Source: Angiostrongylus vasorum (lineage: Eukaryota; Nematoda; Chromadorea; Rhabditida; Metastrongylidae). Taken from it: a stretch of DNA of 64,000 nt. Both the position numbers and the translations under genes were made by a program. The stretch is taken from assembly GCA_018806985.1 (NCBI GenBank), contig JADANN010000268.1, forward strand, positions 248,001 through 312,000, read 5' to 3'. Positions 42,214-53,435 of this stretch are shown here, piece after piece (position 1 is the first letter of the stretch; each line of letters starts with the position of its first letter). The notes below the pieces were generated by a model. That model did no database searches. It saw only the letters and a program-made list of their open reading frames with translations, and was not told where the DNA came from.

Positions 42214-45200
42214 ATGGCTTTATACGATATGAAGGAGTTGCCCCATCTGGTTAAACCGGTCGCATTGGTAATTCTGTGCCATTACTTTTACTTTTTCCAT
42301 TTTGTCTACTTTTTGTCTGTTTTTAAGTCTTCTTTAAGGAAAAGTCTTATTAACGGGAATAAATCACCTAGAGCTACGGAGAATCCACCAGTTATTGATT
42401 CCTACTTTATCGCATTTTAAATCCATTAAATTTCTAAGGCCAGATAAATGGTTGGTCACTGGTTTGACAATGTGACCTGAACAGGATAACCTCTGTATTG
42501 TTCCAGTCATGAATGAACATATACTTATCTGGGAAGGCGCGGTCCACCAATGTAGGTAGTTAAGCCTGTCTCACATAGGAAGATGGTTGCCATCTCCACC
42601 CAGCCAATCCATGACTAGATAACCTTACAATATCATAAGGAATGACAAGAATGTGCACCATTGGCGTAAGAGATTTTCGTTTCAGATACTTGTCATCCTT
42701 CAAACGATATTCGTTTTCTCACCCGGTTATCGATCATTCGGATGGTTTGTCATTACGACCACAATTGTTGAGGTTAAACTCTTTCCTATTCTGCACTTAA
42801 CTAGGTACGATTTAGTGAGATTTTTTTTTGAGCCGCAGAAAACCTTAGTTCGGCAAATAATCGTGTTTTTGCTATAACTGCGATGACAACGAATGAGTTT
42901 GGCAGCATCTGATAGGACGAAGTATGGATATTGATCAATCCGCAACGACGATCAATACATAGTTTTCACTTATGTTCGGAAGCGAAATTTATGAATTTGC
43001 ACAGTTTACGAAATCACTTAGGTTAACCGCTTTGCGGGCAACGCATAGACTCAGTTTTCGTTCAGAACCACAATTTGTAAATTCAAAACATGCATATTGA
43101 TTAAGCCGCTTCTGCAATCAATACCTAACCTATGCTTTCCTTTGGACGCATGGTTTATCGAAAGCAAGCAGTTCTAGGAAACATTCGGTTATTCAAAATC
43201 GAAGGAATGAAACGTTTTGTCAGGGAATTACAGTATTAGCATAAGGAAGGTACAACATCACTTGAAGATGTGGGTACTCGCCAGGATTTTTCGGGAAAAA
43301 TAATGGTGCTTTAGCATATTAACTGGTTTCCACACACTATTACAGTTTTTTTCAGCAAAAAATATTGCACTAAAAATCAGTATGCAAATTGATTAGTGAG
43401 AGACGAACTATTGATTGGCCGATTAATGAATGTATAGGTTATTGAGGTATTAATTGATTAAAGGACATTTTAGTTGTTGGTTTGCGTTACGCTAGTGCTT
43501 GCGATGGTACTGAACGTCACAGCACTCTACAATGCTCCCGTGTGGCCAATGGCGGTATTTATTTATATCGGATTATTTATTGAATAGTCAATCCATCGAT
43601 CATTGTCTTATGTCATCTTTACCTTTAGGAAATGACCATAAGTGCTGCATTTGTCGTATTCCAAGTTATCAACTTCTTCTACTTTATTGTGAATATGTTC
43701 AAGCACTTCAATGTGTTCCTATTATTCGGAATGGTGAGTGCTCTAGAGCCATCAATTTTTAAAGGGCGGTGCTTAATTCATAGACGTTAGGACGAGTTTA
43801 CGACCAAGAAAATGAATAGAATCTGTGTAAGACACAACGCCCACAGATTTTTATTCGTCATTGCCTCATGAGGCGGCACCGAATTTTTAGCCGTTACGGA
43901 CCTCCTGATTTTCCGATAGTAGACGATGGGTTATTGGTAACTAGAGAATTTAAGATGTTAACAACAGCACAGAAGTATAGAGGAGACTTTGGTATATCGT
44001 TTTATGCGTATGAATTATATATATATATATATATGTATTTATATATTCTGTTTTACTACATGTTACTTACTTGATTGTGTTGGTTGTGCGGGCCCCAGCA
44101 TAATCTCCATTTTTCGGAGATTTGCTAGTTAAGCCGTTTGTGGTTCCCTGGAATCCCGAGGTCACCCTGGCTATAGTCTGCCCCATAGGTCTTCACCACC
44201 ACAGGCAGTCGCAGCACTTGCAGATCAGGAAGATTTGCCCCCATGCGATTTTGATACCAGGACGGTAGTGTATCTTAATATTGATTTACTCTTATCTTGG
44301 CTTCTTGATGGAAAGACCGGGCTCATTCTCAGCTTGGGAGACCTTGTTAAGGGATAAATCCCCTGCTGCACATCGCAGTCCGACACCCAGGAGAACCTCC
44401 CATCCACGATAAGGCGGTAAACCGTTAGGAGGTTACTACATGTTGCTACCGTCCATCCCCAAACACATTCTCGTCAGCATTTCGAAGTGTTTTGCAACTT
44501 ATACTATGTCCATTTCCGCATTTTCTATACACCCGCGCATTTCTATTTTTTATTTTTTTGTTACATTACCCGTCTTCACATCCACTGTGCGGATCCCAGC
44601 ACTTCTCGTATTCGATTCTTTTCCTCTCAACCACCACCCACGGAAGTCTTCGAACTTCCCTGCATGTGGCTTTGATTGCTGTTCGAGGATTTTTTTCATC
44701 TTCGTCATGAATGTCGTTGAATCCTTGTCGAGTAGATTCTCTGTGAAATCTCGAGGCGGATGTGCTGAAGGTCCTTACGTTGATTAGAGTAAGTGAGCTG
44801 ATCCCAGACAAGTTTGGGACCAATCTGCAGTCCCAGGTGGGACGAAAGGCGTTTTGGACCCAAGGCGGAGTTGAAACAGCGCCTGCATGGGTTGTGTCAT
44901 CCCTATTATGAATGTGATGAACGGGATTAGAGAGAGATAAGGCTGAAGAATAAAGCTCATAGTGTTGGTCGAACACTGAGGGATGCACTGTGAATTCGAC
45001 TTCATTAGCCATTGCTAGAGGTGAATTAATGCATATTTGGCCCATACAGTGACATGCGGTTGCCTACTGACCTTTCAATTCAGTGCTGCTATTTTCTCAT
45101 CTAAGTGTGGTAGTACCAATTTTCCGACTCCGAACCGGTGGAAATCTTGGTGATCCGGAGATGAATGATCGAAAAGACGACCACATGTGTATTGCAGAAT

Positions 45201-48200
45201 ACCGTCTTGTTTGAAGACGTTGCATACTGTTAGCGGATGATGCAAGTGGCTTGTTGACTGTGTATTATACTAATCAAGGATCTCTGTAGTGAAAAATATC
45301 TCAAGCAAAGCTTCTAGGTACAACTTGAGAAGCATAGTGACTAGGCGCATAAACCATTCATCACTCAGGATAATCGAATGTTCTTCAAGAGTTCTGTTGT
45401 CTATGGAATATTGAGATGGCTCTTCCTCACACAAGTCTGGTATCAATTTCCTCACCAGGGTGGTGGAAGACTCGATGGATCCGCTGGCTGGTGGAACCTG
45501 CGACTGCGTGCGTTGGGATGTTTATGTAATGAAGGTGATCGCTACTGCTGTGCTATCCTCTCTCGTACTTACTTATTTTAGTATTTAATCATTTACAATT
45601 AAGCATGCCCATATTAGATCAGAGCATGATACTCACCACATCCGATGCAATAATGAAGATGAGAGGTGGATCTGTAACAAAATGCTTATGGGTACCCTGC
45701 AACATGAATGTGGTCGTTGTTTGACGTGCTCAGGGTTCATCGAGTCTTCAATACTTCCCAGATCCGAAAATTGGTACGAACACATTTCTAGGAGCATAGT
45801 AGCATTGACTTGACGCAGATGGGCCACTGTAAGTCACTGTATAGGACAGATATGCGTTCAATCACCCCTAATATTGCTTGATGAAGTCGATTGCAGGGGC
45901 CGGTCCCTGAGAGACTGATAGGCGCTGAATGTTTTATCCTTTTTATTCCTTAACTACGATTCATTATCACCTGTGACTTGTCGTCTCCCTGATCGCTGAG
46001 TCATTCGAGCAGGCGTCAGTAGATCTTTCATTTCTTCCTATCGCGTGCAAGAGTTAGCCATTGCGTTCTGGTCGCTCTAGGAACTTGTTGAGCACCATAT
46101 TTTTTCTAGAGTTTCTATGAAAAACTTTGACCATCGGGTCGGTGGTCCTCCTGCAGTGCGTTTGACATCCTGAGGAATTCAGTCACTAATGGTTCTTATC
46201 CAGCGGTTGTCGTTCATACGCATTTCATGCCCGGCCCATCTTATCATGAACAGTTTTACGTATATAACGGCGTCTTTAATTTTTGGTCTGTGACGTATAT
46301 CAGAGGTTTGGATCCTTTATTTCACTTGCCTGATGCGGGATACTCCTGCTGTCCTTCGACTGGGCGTTCGATAACCTGAGTGATCTTTCATCCTGTTTAT
46401 TTAGCGACCAATTTTTTCGGCCCATATGCTAAGGCAGCGAGAATTGTGGGGATTAAAACGTGAGAGTTTTGTGTTCCTTGTGCTTTTTACAACTCTTTTT
46501 ATTCTTGAAAGGTTGCCAACCTACTGCGTTCCTCTTGCTCAAATCTGGAGCTGTCGTTCATAATGTTGTTTTCCCAATCTAGATAAACGTAGCTGAAGCA
46601 TTCGGAGGTATTCTTCTGCTGAGCATGAATAGGTTATATGAAACCAATCCTTTCCTCATGAACATCGTTTCTATGAGATTTTGTCGGAGACTGATCCTTC
46701 CACAGGCTTTATCAAAGTCGCCTAGCATTCGTTCGGGTTGGATAATACTTGGTATTTGGTAACACGTTTAAGAACGATATCATCAGTAAGTCGAAGATTT
46801 TGTAGTTGCCGAACGTTTATTTTCACTCCCATATTGTCCTATTCCATTCCAGTACTCACATGACATTGTGGAGGCTGACAGTAAATAATTTTGGCGTGAC
46901 GGTATCGCCTTGCCTAACCGCTCTTATTACGTCGATTTTGATATCGCTGTAGAATAGGGTATTTTGATTTTGAAATTTCTATACAGCTCACGAATAATTT
47001 TCACATAGTGAATAGAGACACCCTTGCTAGCTGTCCTTCGTCCACTGTTCTGTCATCACTGTTTAGGATGACTTCAGTGCTGAGATTATATACGGCAGAT
47101 AGCAAGCTGATTGGGCAAGAGTTGCTAATATCATGTAGGTCATCTGCTTGAACAACAACAAGGTCTTGTTAATCTTCAATTGAGTAGAAACATTGAATTC
47201 TGAGAGGCAACGTATGAAGAGCCGAGTGTTGACGAGGACTGGTGCAAGGTTCTTCAGGTGTTCAGATCTTATCCTCCCCGAACCAGATGTTGTTCGATTG
47301 TACATCGACGAAATGGCATATCAATTTACAGAAGAGAGAACCGGTGGGGCAGCATATCTATCCTCCTTTACTTCTACAAAATGTAACTGTTCCATCTGAG
47401 CGACGGAGTGCAATCATCCTGGGTTTGGAATTGGCGAACCTTCTGTGGGCTTTGCGAATACTTTTCCTAGTCTCTGCATCTCCGACCATAACTGCAGTCC
47501 TTCCTTTCTCAAGATCTTCTTTTATCGCCTGACTGGATGTTTTGCAATTTTGGACATGAGATGGCTGTTCCTATGGTTCGTGCGATTCAACGTTGTAGTA
47601 TCAGCTTGAGTGTTTTTCGTGACAGGCGCCTCTCGGGTACTTTCGAACTCTCAGCTTTCATAGTACTAACGTGAAGACGTCGAAGAAACCACTTGTATTT
47701 CTTATCGATGTCATCAATAACGGTAATGGCTTTATGAGAGCCTACTAATTAACTGAATAAATCCCAGTTTATGGTCGTTTTGTTACTTCGTTTTTGAACT
47801 TAACGGCTTTTCCTCTTTTCAGCGAGAAATGAAATCTTGCACGAAGGGGGCGATGGCCTGATCCCGTATGGAATTTTGGGACAACAGCGACATAGGTTAA
47901 GCAAAACCTTTGATTTACTACAATGTCTCCCTATGGTACTGTCCATCGGGGAACTCCCACGTCCACCGTTGAGAGCGGAAGTTTTGGAATTGCCCGTTAC
48001 CATGGTCATGGTCTTCGTGATAAACTCAAATAGCCACTCACCGTGCTCGTTCCAATTTAATCAGTGGATCTCAATGTGAGGTTCGTCATATGTTCTTCTG
48101 GGTCCAATCTTATCATTAAAATCTGCAACGGTGACCTTAAAGAATGTATTCTCTATAGAACTTCTCCAAGTCTATATATAACGCTTCGACTTCGTCTTCG

Positions 48201-50723
48201 CCATAGTATGATGTCAGTGCGTAAATGACGAAGATTGTCAAAGCCAGTATTGTATCCACGTCTCTTCAACCGCAAACGTCCGATTCGGGTGGCTAATTTT
48301 TAAAATGAATCGATGTTCATGGCCAAACTCGTGTTGACGAGGATGCCGACGCCGCAGACTCCTCTGCTGTTGTATGTTCCAAAAAATAGTTCTTTTCCAG
48401 TGTCATAGACGGCGTTGAATCGGTGGCATCTTCTCATCTTAGCCGGTCCGATAACGTCGTGCTTCATCCTTCTTGCCTGCATGATCAAGTTTTCTATCGA
48501 GGGGTCACATGCAAGTGAGGGTGCCTTGAAGGTGCAAATCGTTATCTTAGTCCTTTGCTATTTAGGAAGCATAGAATGGCCTTGAGATTTTAGCAGCGTC
48601 TGCTTACTTGTCACGTAACGCTGCCGTATCGTTTGCCATTTAGAGGTCGCCTTAGTGAGACCTACTTGTTTTATTATGTTTATCATTTGATAGCTACTGA
48701 GCTGTGAATTTGAGGACTGCGTATACTGACAGGTAGCTTGCCAGTCTTTCCCAAAGTATACGAGGAGCCCATTTGTTGGAGGCGAATCCTAATCTCCCAT
48801 GTGCTTCCCAGTCACTTGATTGTGGGCTTTTGTTCGAATTGTCTCTTATAATAAAATAAATAAAAATAATAAACAATAATAATGAACGAGAACACACCCA
48901 TGCACCCATGCAGTCAATGAATTCGCCAGAGAAAAAGTCCTTTGCACTTTTCTACGTTCGGAATAGCGCTTTTCTCACTGCCAACAAAAATTATCGAAGA
49001 AAGTGATCCTATGGAAATAATACCGGGCACTCAGCTCGCCACCTGCCCCCCGTTGTGGATGTGTTAATGAGAACATCTCGGAAGATGCTTTTACAACATA
49101 TTTGGTTGTCATGATTCTCTTAGATTATTCAGTTAGCACGAGCCTTTTTAAGAAGATAACTAACTGCAGAAGATTCTTACATGTCACATTTTATTGGCAT
49201 ATTTTCTTTTGGACGAGTTCACACATATCGCTTGGTACTCTACAGCTCATGTAATCCAACCAAAACGACCTCTAGCAAAGACGAAGAAAGTAAAAATAGT
49301 AGTCCAGCAATCCATCTAGCAAAAATATCGGTTTGCAATTCGCTGCGTGCTTACTAACATAATGTCGACTGCTGCAGGATGGATTGTCCGTTGAAAAGCA
49401 AAATATTAGCGACGGATAGTCACTATGAACAACAACCGCCCTGTATAAACAAGCGCTGCTGGGGAGGTTGCCTCATTCAAGCGGTGCTTCACTGAAGAAG
49501 ATCCGTCTCGTACGACGACGAATGCACTACATCGAGAGTACGAACGACTGCGGACGGACCATCGACTCCGATCATCGGCTCTGATTAAGACGAAGACGTC
49601 GAAGCGTTAGCTCAGCAAACATCTTTATCAATCTCGTGTTACTTTAGTAATCCAAGAAGGTATTGATTATTAATGCTAAGCTTAAATGACAGTCGGTTTG
49701 AGAAATGTGGAAAAACGTTCAAAATTTATAAAGCTGCTTACGAACTACACAGAAGCCCGAATTGACCATGATAATAAGTGCAAGTATATAGTGACGCCGA
49801 TTACTGTTATCAGACATGACAGTACGTTTGTCTAACGTTGAAAGCACGAGTCGTCAAAGAACAGTCATCTCAGAGTTGAACCTAACACTCGTACACGCAC
49901 GCAAACGCGATCGATACACATTCATAGTCGTAGGTAGGTTTCATGAAGTTTAACTGAACACGTAAACTGTCATCAAAATGTTGCATCTTTCAAAAAAAAA
50001 AAATTAAAATTTTCTACATATTGTATTGCTGCATCATAACAAATGCCTTAGTCTACCACAGATATAATTTTCTTTCGTTTCACCTGTCTCTCAGCTAGTT
50101 CTATCGATCATTGTAATCAGCAATCACCCGTCAACGAGGTTGACCTGAGGACATTAAACCCAGTTAAGCCGAAGCTGTAGTTGAAAACACGATGTGGGCT
50201 CCTAGATCAATCCCGTTGGCGGGTGATCGCTGATGGTAGTGATCGACAGAACTAGCTGAGAGAAAGGCGAAACGAAGGACCCGCATGGTGTGGTGGTGAA
50301 CGCGTTAGCCCCCGGAAAGGGTAATAACGCCTTCGTTCCCCATCGTAGACACCTGTGCTCCGGAGTTTCGAAAAATATCTCGGCATCGTCGTGGTTCTAT
50401 TTTGCATAATACCCTGCCGTAAAAATTGTGGTAGGTAGAAAATAAAAAGCAAAACATAATTTTATTCGAATTTCCAACGAAGTCATGTTGAAATAAGTCT
50501 GCCACGGTTTGTTTTTGGTTTTTTTTTTCCTTGAAAATGACCTAGTGAATCACATCTCCAGGCCGAAGCCGCACTGCTGGGGGTCGTCTGGCTCTTCAAC
50601 GCCTACCAGTGGTTCCGCGCACGCACGCCCGCCACGTCCACCTCCAACGGAAACCAGCCGGGGGGCGGAGCGCAGCCACGATTTGCCACGCCCAGCTATC
50701 CGGCTGGCGTCAATCCGGCATGA
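42214..50723 (+). CDS. Polytopic membrane protein, MARVEL-like in character (five exons, complete)
   Basis: Exons 42214-42267, 42686-42814, 43474-43554, 43629-43733 and 50562-50723 are all phase 0 and give 176 aa. Hydrophobic segments fall at about residues 12-31 (LVKPVALILVILQTIFVF), 36-56 (GWFVITTTIVEVKLFPIL), 62-82 (LLVCVTLVLAMVLNVTALYN), 89-112 (TISAAFVVFQVINFFYFIVN) and 124-142 (AEAALLGVVWLFNAYQWF), followed by a polar Pro/Gly/Asn-rich tail ending in YPAGVNPA. Splice sites are good (TTTCAG, TTTTAG, CTTTAG, TCTCCAG; GTAATT, GTGAGA, GTATTT, GTGAGT). Size, topology and the short polar C-tail recall MARVEL/CMTM or tetraspan-vesicle proteins, but no signature motif proves it. The last intron is 6.8 kb and carries an RTE1, SINEs and a solo PLE repeat. 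Exon 5 is much richer in GC than exons 1-4. AATAAA follows at 50867. Confidence 0.8.
43860..44073 (+). CDS. Possible alternative exon within the last intron (low confidence)
   Basis: After CGAATTTTTAG the sequence reads RYGPPDFPIVDDGLL up to a GTAACT donor at about 43938, in a frame open from 43868 to 44074. Its phase does not match the flanking phase-0 exons, so it would shift the frame unless paired with another exon. An (AT)n microsatellite lies at 44016-44033. Confidence 0.15.
44075..44432 (-). repeat. SINE-A copy, full length
   Basis: The plus strand reads tail (GTTGTGCGGGCCCCAGCATA), body (TTCGGAGATTTGCTAGTTAA, ATTTGCCCCCATGCGATTTT, CTCAGCTTGGGAGACCTTGT), head (CCCATCCACGATAAGGCGGT). 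It lies in the last intron of the membrane-protein gene. Confidence 0.88.
44565..44890 (-). repeat. SINE-E copy, head partly lost
   Basis: A very clear body (CCGTCTTCACATCCACTGTG, GGATCCCAGCACTTCTCGTA, ACCACCCACGGAAGTCTTCG, CTTCGTCATGAATGTCGTTG). The following segment (CAGACAAGTTTGGGACCAAT) is the inner part of the head. The A/B-box end is lost before the next SINE-B. Confidence 0.75.
44945..45235 (-). repeat. SINE-B copy, diverged
   Basis: Tail and body in reverse orientation (ACACTGAGGGATGCACTGTG, AATGCATATTTGGCCCATAC, TCAGTGCTGCTATTTTCTCA) and a decayed head at CACATGTGTATTGCAG. Confidence 0.7.
45740..45952 (+). repeat. SINE-B copy lacking its head
   Basis: Body from CCCAGATCCGAAAATTGGTA through GTATAGGACAGATATGCGTT and the TTGCTTGATGAAGTCGATTG tail. 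It is immediately left of the RTE1 3' end. Confidence 0.7.
45965..48955 (-). mobile_element. RTE1 LINE, near full length, heavily mutated, in a host intron
   Basis: Colinear with the 23.4-26.8 kb copy. The 3' end lies at about 45970 (ATCACCTGTGACTTGTCGTC), the C-terminal domain at 46000-46260, reverse transcriptase at 46700-47310 and endonuclease at 47800-48540 (frames include DVIGPAKMRRCHRFN). The 5' leader lies at 48690-48940, where CAGTCACTTGATTGTGGGC and GAGAACACACCCATGCAC match the other copy. The catalytic motif has decayed (LTDD near 46775-46790). An A/T-rich tract at 48848-48885 is absent from the other copy. It sits antisense to the host gene's transcript in its 6.8-kb intron. Confidence 0.85.
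48956..49369. other. No recognised feature
   Basis: Intronic AT-rich sequence between RTE1 and the PLE repeat. Confidence 0.45.
49370..49680 (+). mobile_element. Solo Penelope-like terminal repeat
   Basis: Sequence leading into the hammerhead-like core at 49577-49611, followed by CAGCAAACATCTTTATCAAT, CTCGTGTTACTTTAGTAATC and AAGAAGGTATTGATTATTA. The downstream block is shared with 31969-32030 and, on the minus strand, with 60-130. No protein part is adjacent. Confidence 0.65.
49577..49611 (+). ncRNA. Hammerhead-like core, partly decayed
   Basis: GGCT, CTGATTA (one change from CUGANGA), stem II GACG/CGTC with loop AAGA, GAAGC in place of GAAAC, cleavage triplet GTT, then AGC pairing with GCT as stem I. 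The architecture is kept but two core positions are changed. Confidence 0.6.
50085..50430. repeat. SINE-C inverted pair, left arm shortened
   Basis: Left arm remnant 50088-50150 (CTCAGCTAGTTCTATCGATC, AGCAATCACCCGTCAACG). Right arm 50195-50430 (GATCAATCCCGTTGGCGGGT, AACTAGCTGAGAGAAAGGCG, GCATGGTGTGGTGGTGAACG, GTAGACACCTGTGCTCCGG). Same organisation as 40430-40885. It lies just upstream of the last exon of the membrane-protein gene. Confidence 0.8.
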
Positions 50724-51264
50724 AATCGACTTATCGCTCCATCGATCGGATCATCGTTTGTTATGACCACCATTATATACGACGATTATATGTAACTAAA
50801 TTCTGTTTGTAGGCATATTCGTATCTTTTACTGATGAATTTTTACCACATGTTCATTAATATTGATAATAAATACGTGAACATATCGTCAGGACCCCGAT
50901 CAATCGATAATTGAGGCAGTACGGTGAGTTAGGTTGTGTGTCCACCGATCAATCGGCTGCTGACATTTATGCTTAGGGGGCAGCAATCGATAATCGATTA
51001 CTGGTTAAATTTGTCGTTAGGCTTATTTCCAGATGAAAATGAACGAGTTTGGAAGGTCGTTAGTCAAAACTGTTCATTGTTAAAAATAGCAATGAACAAG
51101 TGTATATAGAATTTCAAAATGGAATAAACCATCGTTCCAATACTCGGCAATCAAAATACTTGAAATTTTTACCAGTTTGAAAAAAAATAAAAAAAGGTAG
51201 TGAACGTTTCTCATACATCCAAAATTTCAGTGATGTAGGAGTTGTAACCTACTCGAAGTTTCGG
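50724..51264. other. 3' UTR and downstream spacer
   Basis: The stop at 50721-50723 is followed by AT-rich sequence with AATAAA at 50867-50872. After that there are several ATCGAT-type motifs and no coding block. Confidence 0.5.
50867..50872 (+). other. Polyadenylation signal AATAAA
   Basis: It lies 144 bases after the predicted stop codon of the polytopic membrane protein. Confidence 0.6.
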
Positions 51265-51648
51265 CACTTGATACTTGAATGAACCGCCCTCACTGGTTGT
51301 GCGGAACCCAGCATAACCTCCATTTTTCGGCGATTTGCTGGTAAGCCATTGTGGTTCTCTGGAACCCCGAGGTCAGCCTGGCCAAAGCCTACCCCACGTC
51401 TTCACCACGACAGGCAGTCGCAGCCTTTGTGGATCAGAGGGAGATTTGCCATCATGCGACTTTGATACCGGGAGAGTGGTGGATCCTGGTATTGGTTTTT
51501 TCTTAGTAGGCTTCCTTATGGAAACGCCGGACTCGTTCTGAGCTTGGGAGACCCTGCTAGGGGGATGAATCCCCCCACTGCACGTCGCAGCCCGATGACC
51601 AGGAACATCTCCCAGCTGCGATGAGGCGGTAAACCATTTGGAGGTATT
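51265..51648 (-). repeat. SINE-A copy, full length
   Basis: The plus strand reads tail (TTGATACTTGAATGAACCGC), body (GGAGATTTGCCATCATGCGA, GAGTGGTGGATCCTGGTATT, GAGCTTGGGAGACCCTGCTA), head (CAGCTGCGATGAGGCGGTAA). Confidence 0.88.
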
Positions 51649-51724
51649 CGAAATCATTCAGGAGAATCTCTAGTGTTGTCGCAATACCTTTGTTAGAACG
51701 GTGATTCTCTCATTCTTGTTTTAC

Positions 51725-52080
51725 CTTTTGATATGAGCCAGAAACACGTGGTCTTTGGATCCCGGCATTTCTTTCATTCAATCCGTCCCCTTGCTTTCAT
51801 TATTCAGGTCCTCAGTTTTTCGTTTGAGTTTGCATGCTACGTGGGATTTTTACGTTTTATATGTATATTGTTGAATTTCGTGTGCGTGTTTCTCTTTAGA
51901 ATCCTTGGATAACTCTGCTAAGGCTTTCGTAGGTTTTTACTGCGAGAGGTCACCAGGGTTTGACAATCGGAGAAAGCTTTCTCAAAATACGTCTAGCACC
52001 AGTTCGCCGACTCTGGGGGGTATGGAGAGCTTGGTTATCCCAGTACAGGCGCAGCCAGCGACCACACGTGTACTGAAGAA
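51725..52080 (-). repeat. SINE-E copy, diverged
   Basis: The body starts with GTGGTCTTTGGATCCCGGCA and TTTCTTTCATTCAATCCGTC. The reversed head region shows CTAGCACCAGTTCGCCGACT and GCGACCACACGTGTACTGA. Confidence 0.55.
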
Positions 52081-52384
52081 ATTTGGGAAATGTTTTATTG
52101 TCCGAATACTTGAATATCATAACATTGGAGCTAATTAGCGTAATGATTTAGAAAAGAAAACTTCATAAACTTACTAAATAAACTTTAATAGTCACACAGT
52201 CTTCTGAATGTTCAAGATGATTCAAAACTACGCGGCATAATCTCGGCTTTAGGCGATATATCGCGAGTGGTAGCTTCGTTTGTCAATGTATAGTGAGATG
52301 CAGCTGACGTAACAATGTTGGAATGGCTCTCATCTATCTGGCTTACTATCTAAAAAAGAGAAAAAGTCGCTATTTGATTTGTAA
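52081..52384. other. No recognised feature
   Basis: AT-rich spacer between repeat copies. Confidence 0.5.
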
Positions 52385-52745
52385 CCTCCCAGCGGTTTAC
52401 CGCCTCATCGTGGCTGGGAGGTGTTCCTGGATGTCGGACTGCGATGTACAGCGGGAGAATTCGTCCCCACGGCGGGTCTCCCAAGCTAAGAAGGAGTCCG
52501 GCGTTTCGAAGCCTAGCTAAGAGTAAACCAATACCAGGATCCACCACCGTCCTGGTATCAAAGTCGCATGGTGATAAATCTCCCTCTGATCCACAAGGTC
52601 TGAGACTGCCTGTCATGGTGACGACCTGGGGGCAGACTTTGGCCAGGCTGTTCTCCGGATTCCAGGGAACCCACAATGGCTTAACCAGCAATCTCTGAAA
52701 AATGGTGATTATGCTGGGGCCCGCACAATCAGTGAGGACGGGGGG
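52385..52745 (+). repeat. SINE-A copy, full length
   Basis: Head CCCAGCGGTTTACCGCCTCA, then TGGATGTCGGACTGCGATGT, GGATCCACCACCGTCCTGGT, CTCCCTCTGATCCACAAGGT, GCAGACTTTGGCCAGGCTGT. It ends at GTGAGGACGGGG, just short of the AAGTAT tail. Confidence 0.87.
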
Positions 52746-52879
52746 CTTCTTTTTTTTTACTAGTTAACACGTTTTAACGCCGGATGTAATGTTTCGTACG
52801 TACATTTGGAACCTTTCGACAGTGTTACTACCAGTATTCCTTCAAAGTTAAGGCGTTTCATTGGTCTAGTGTATTAACT

Positions 52880-53015
52880 GGATTTTTGGATGGAGACGTC
52901 GAGCTACTCACTTTGGGATACCGTGCTTGGAGTTGAATCCCTGCGCTGCACATCGCAGTTGAGCGTAATCAAGAACATCAACCAACAACGACTTGGCAGT
53001 AAAACATGTGGAGGA
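52880..53015 (-). repeat. SINE-A head fragment, diverged
   Basis: Plus-strand blocks GCGCTGCACATCGCAGTTGA and GACTTGGCAGTAAAACATG correspond to the head side of the family. Confidence 0.45.
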
Positions 53016-53435
53016 GAGCGAAGTGGTCCACGTTTGAACATGGCTTTGAGTCTGAAGACTGTCACACAAGGATGAGTTGTGTATGGAAAATCAGTTCTAT
53101 GTTCATATTTTGTCATCTATGATGGTGTTTGCAGCACACCTTTCAAAGTAGTGATCACTGAGGAGGAGGATGGCGCGCCCATAAGTAGCATTATTTATTC
53201 TAACCTTTGTTGTAGTACGTTGACAGAATTTTGAAAACAATTCGACAACAATGTCCTTAATTCCATGTCTAAGCACAAATTAGAGCTAAACAACTAAGCT
53301 CCAACGTGAGTTGATTTTGGCTCACATTGTGTGAAAATAACTGCCGTTTTCAAATATAGATCAACAAAGCTGGTTTAAACTGTGCATAACTTATGGGAAA
53401 AAAAAACACCAAAAGTTTATCGATAAAATACTGAA
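53016..53435. other. No recognised feature
   Basis: AT-rich spacer with short frames only. Confidence 0.5.

Noticed and set aside
44016..44033. (AT)n tract as a regulatory element
   Set aside because: An ordinary short microsatellite in an intron; nothing around it suggests function.
44566..45045. 159-codon minus ORF
   Set aside because: It spans a SINE-E and the start of a SINE-B; the translation is a chance product of repeat sequence.
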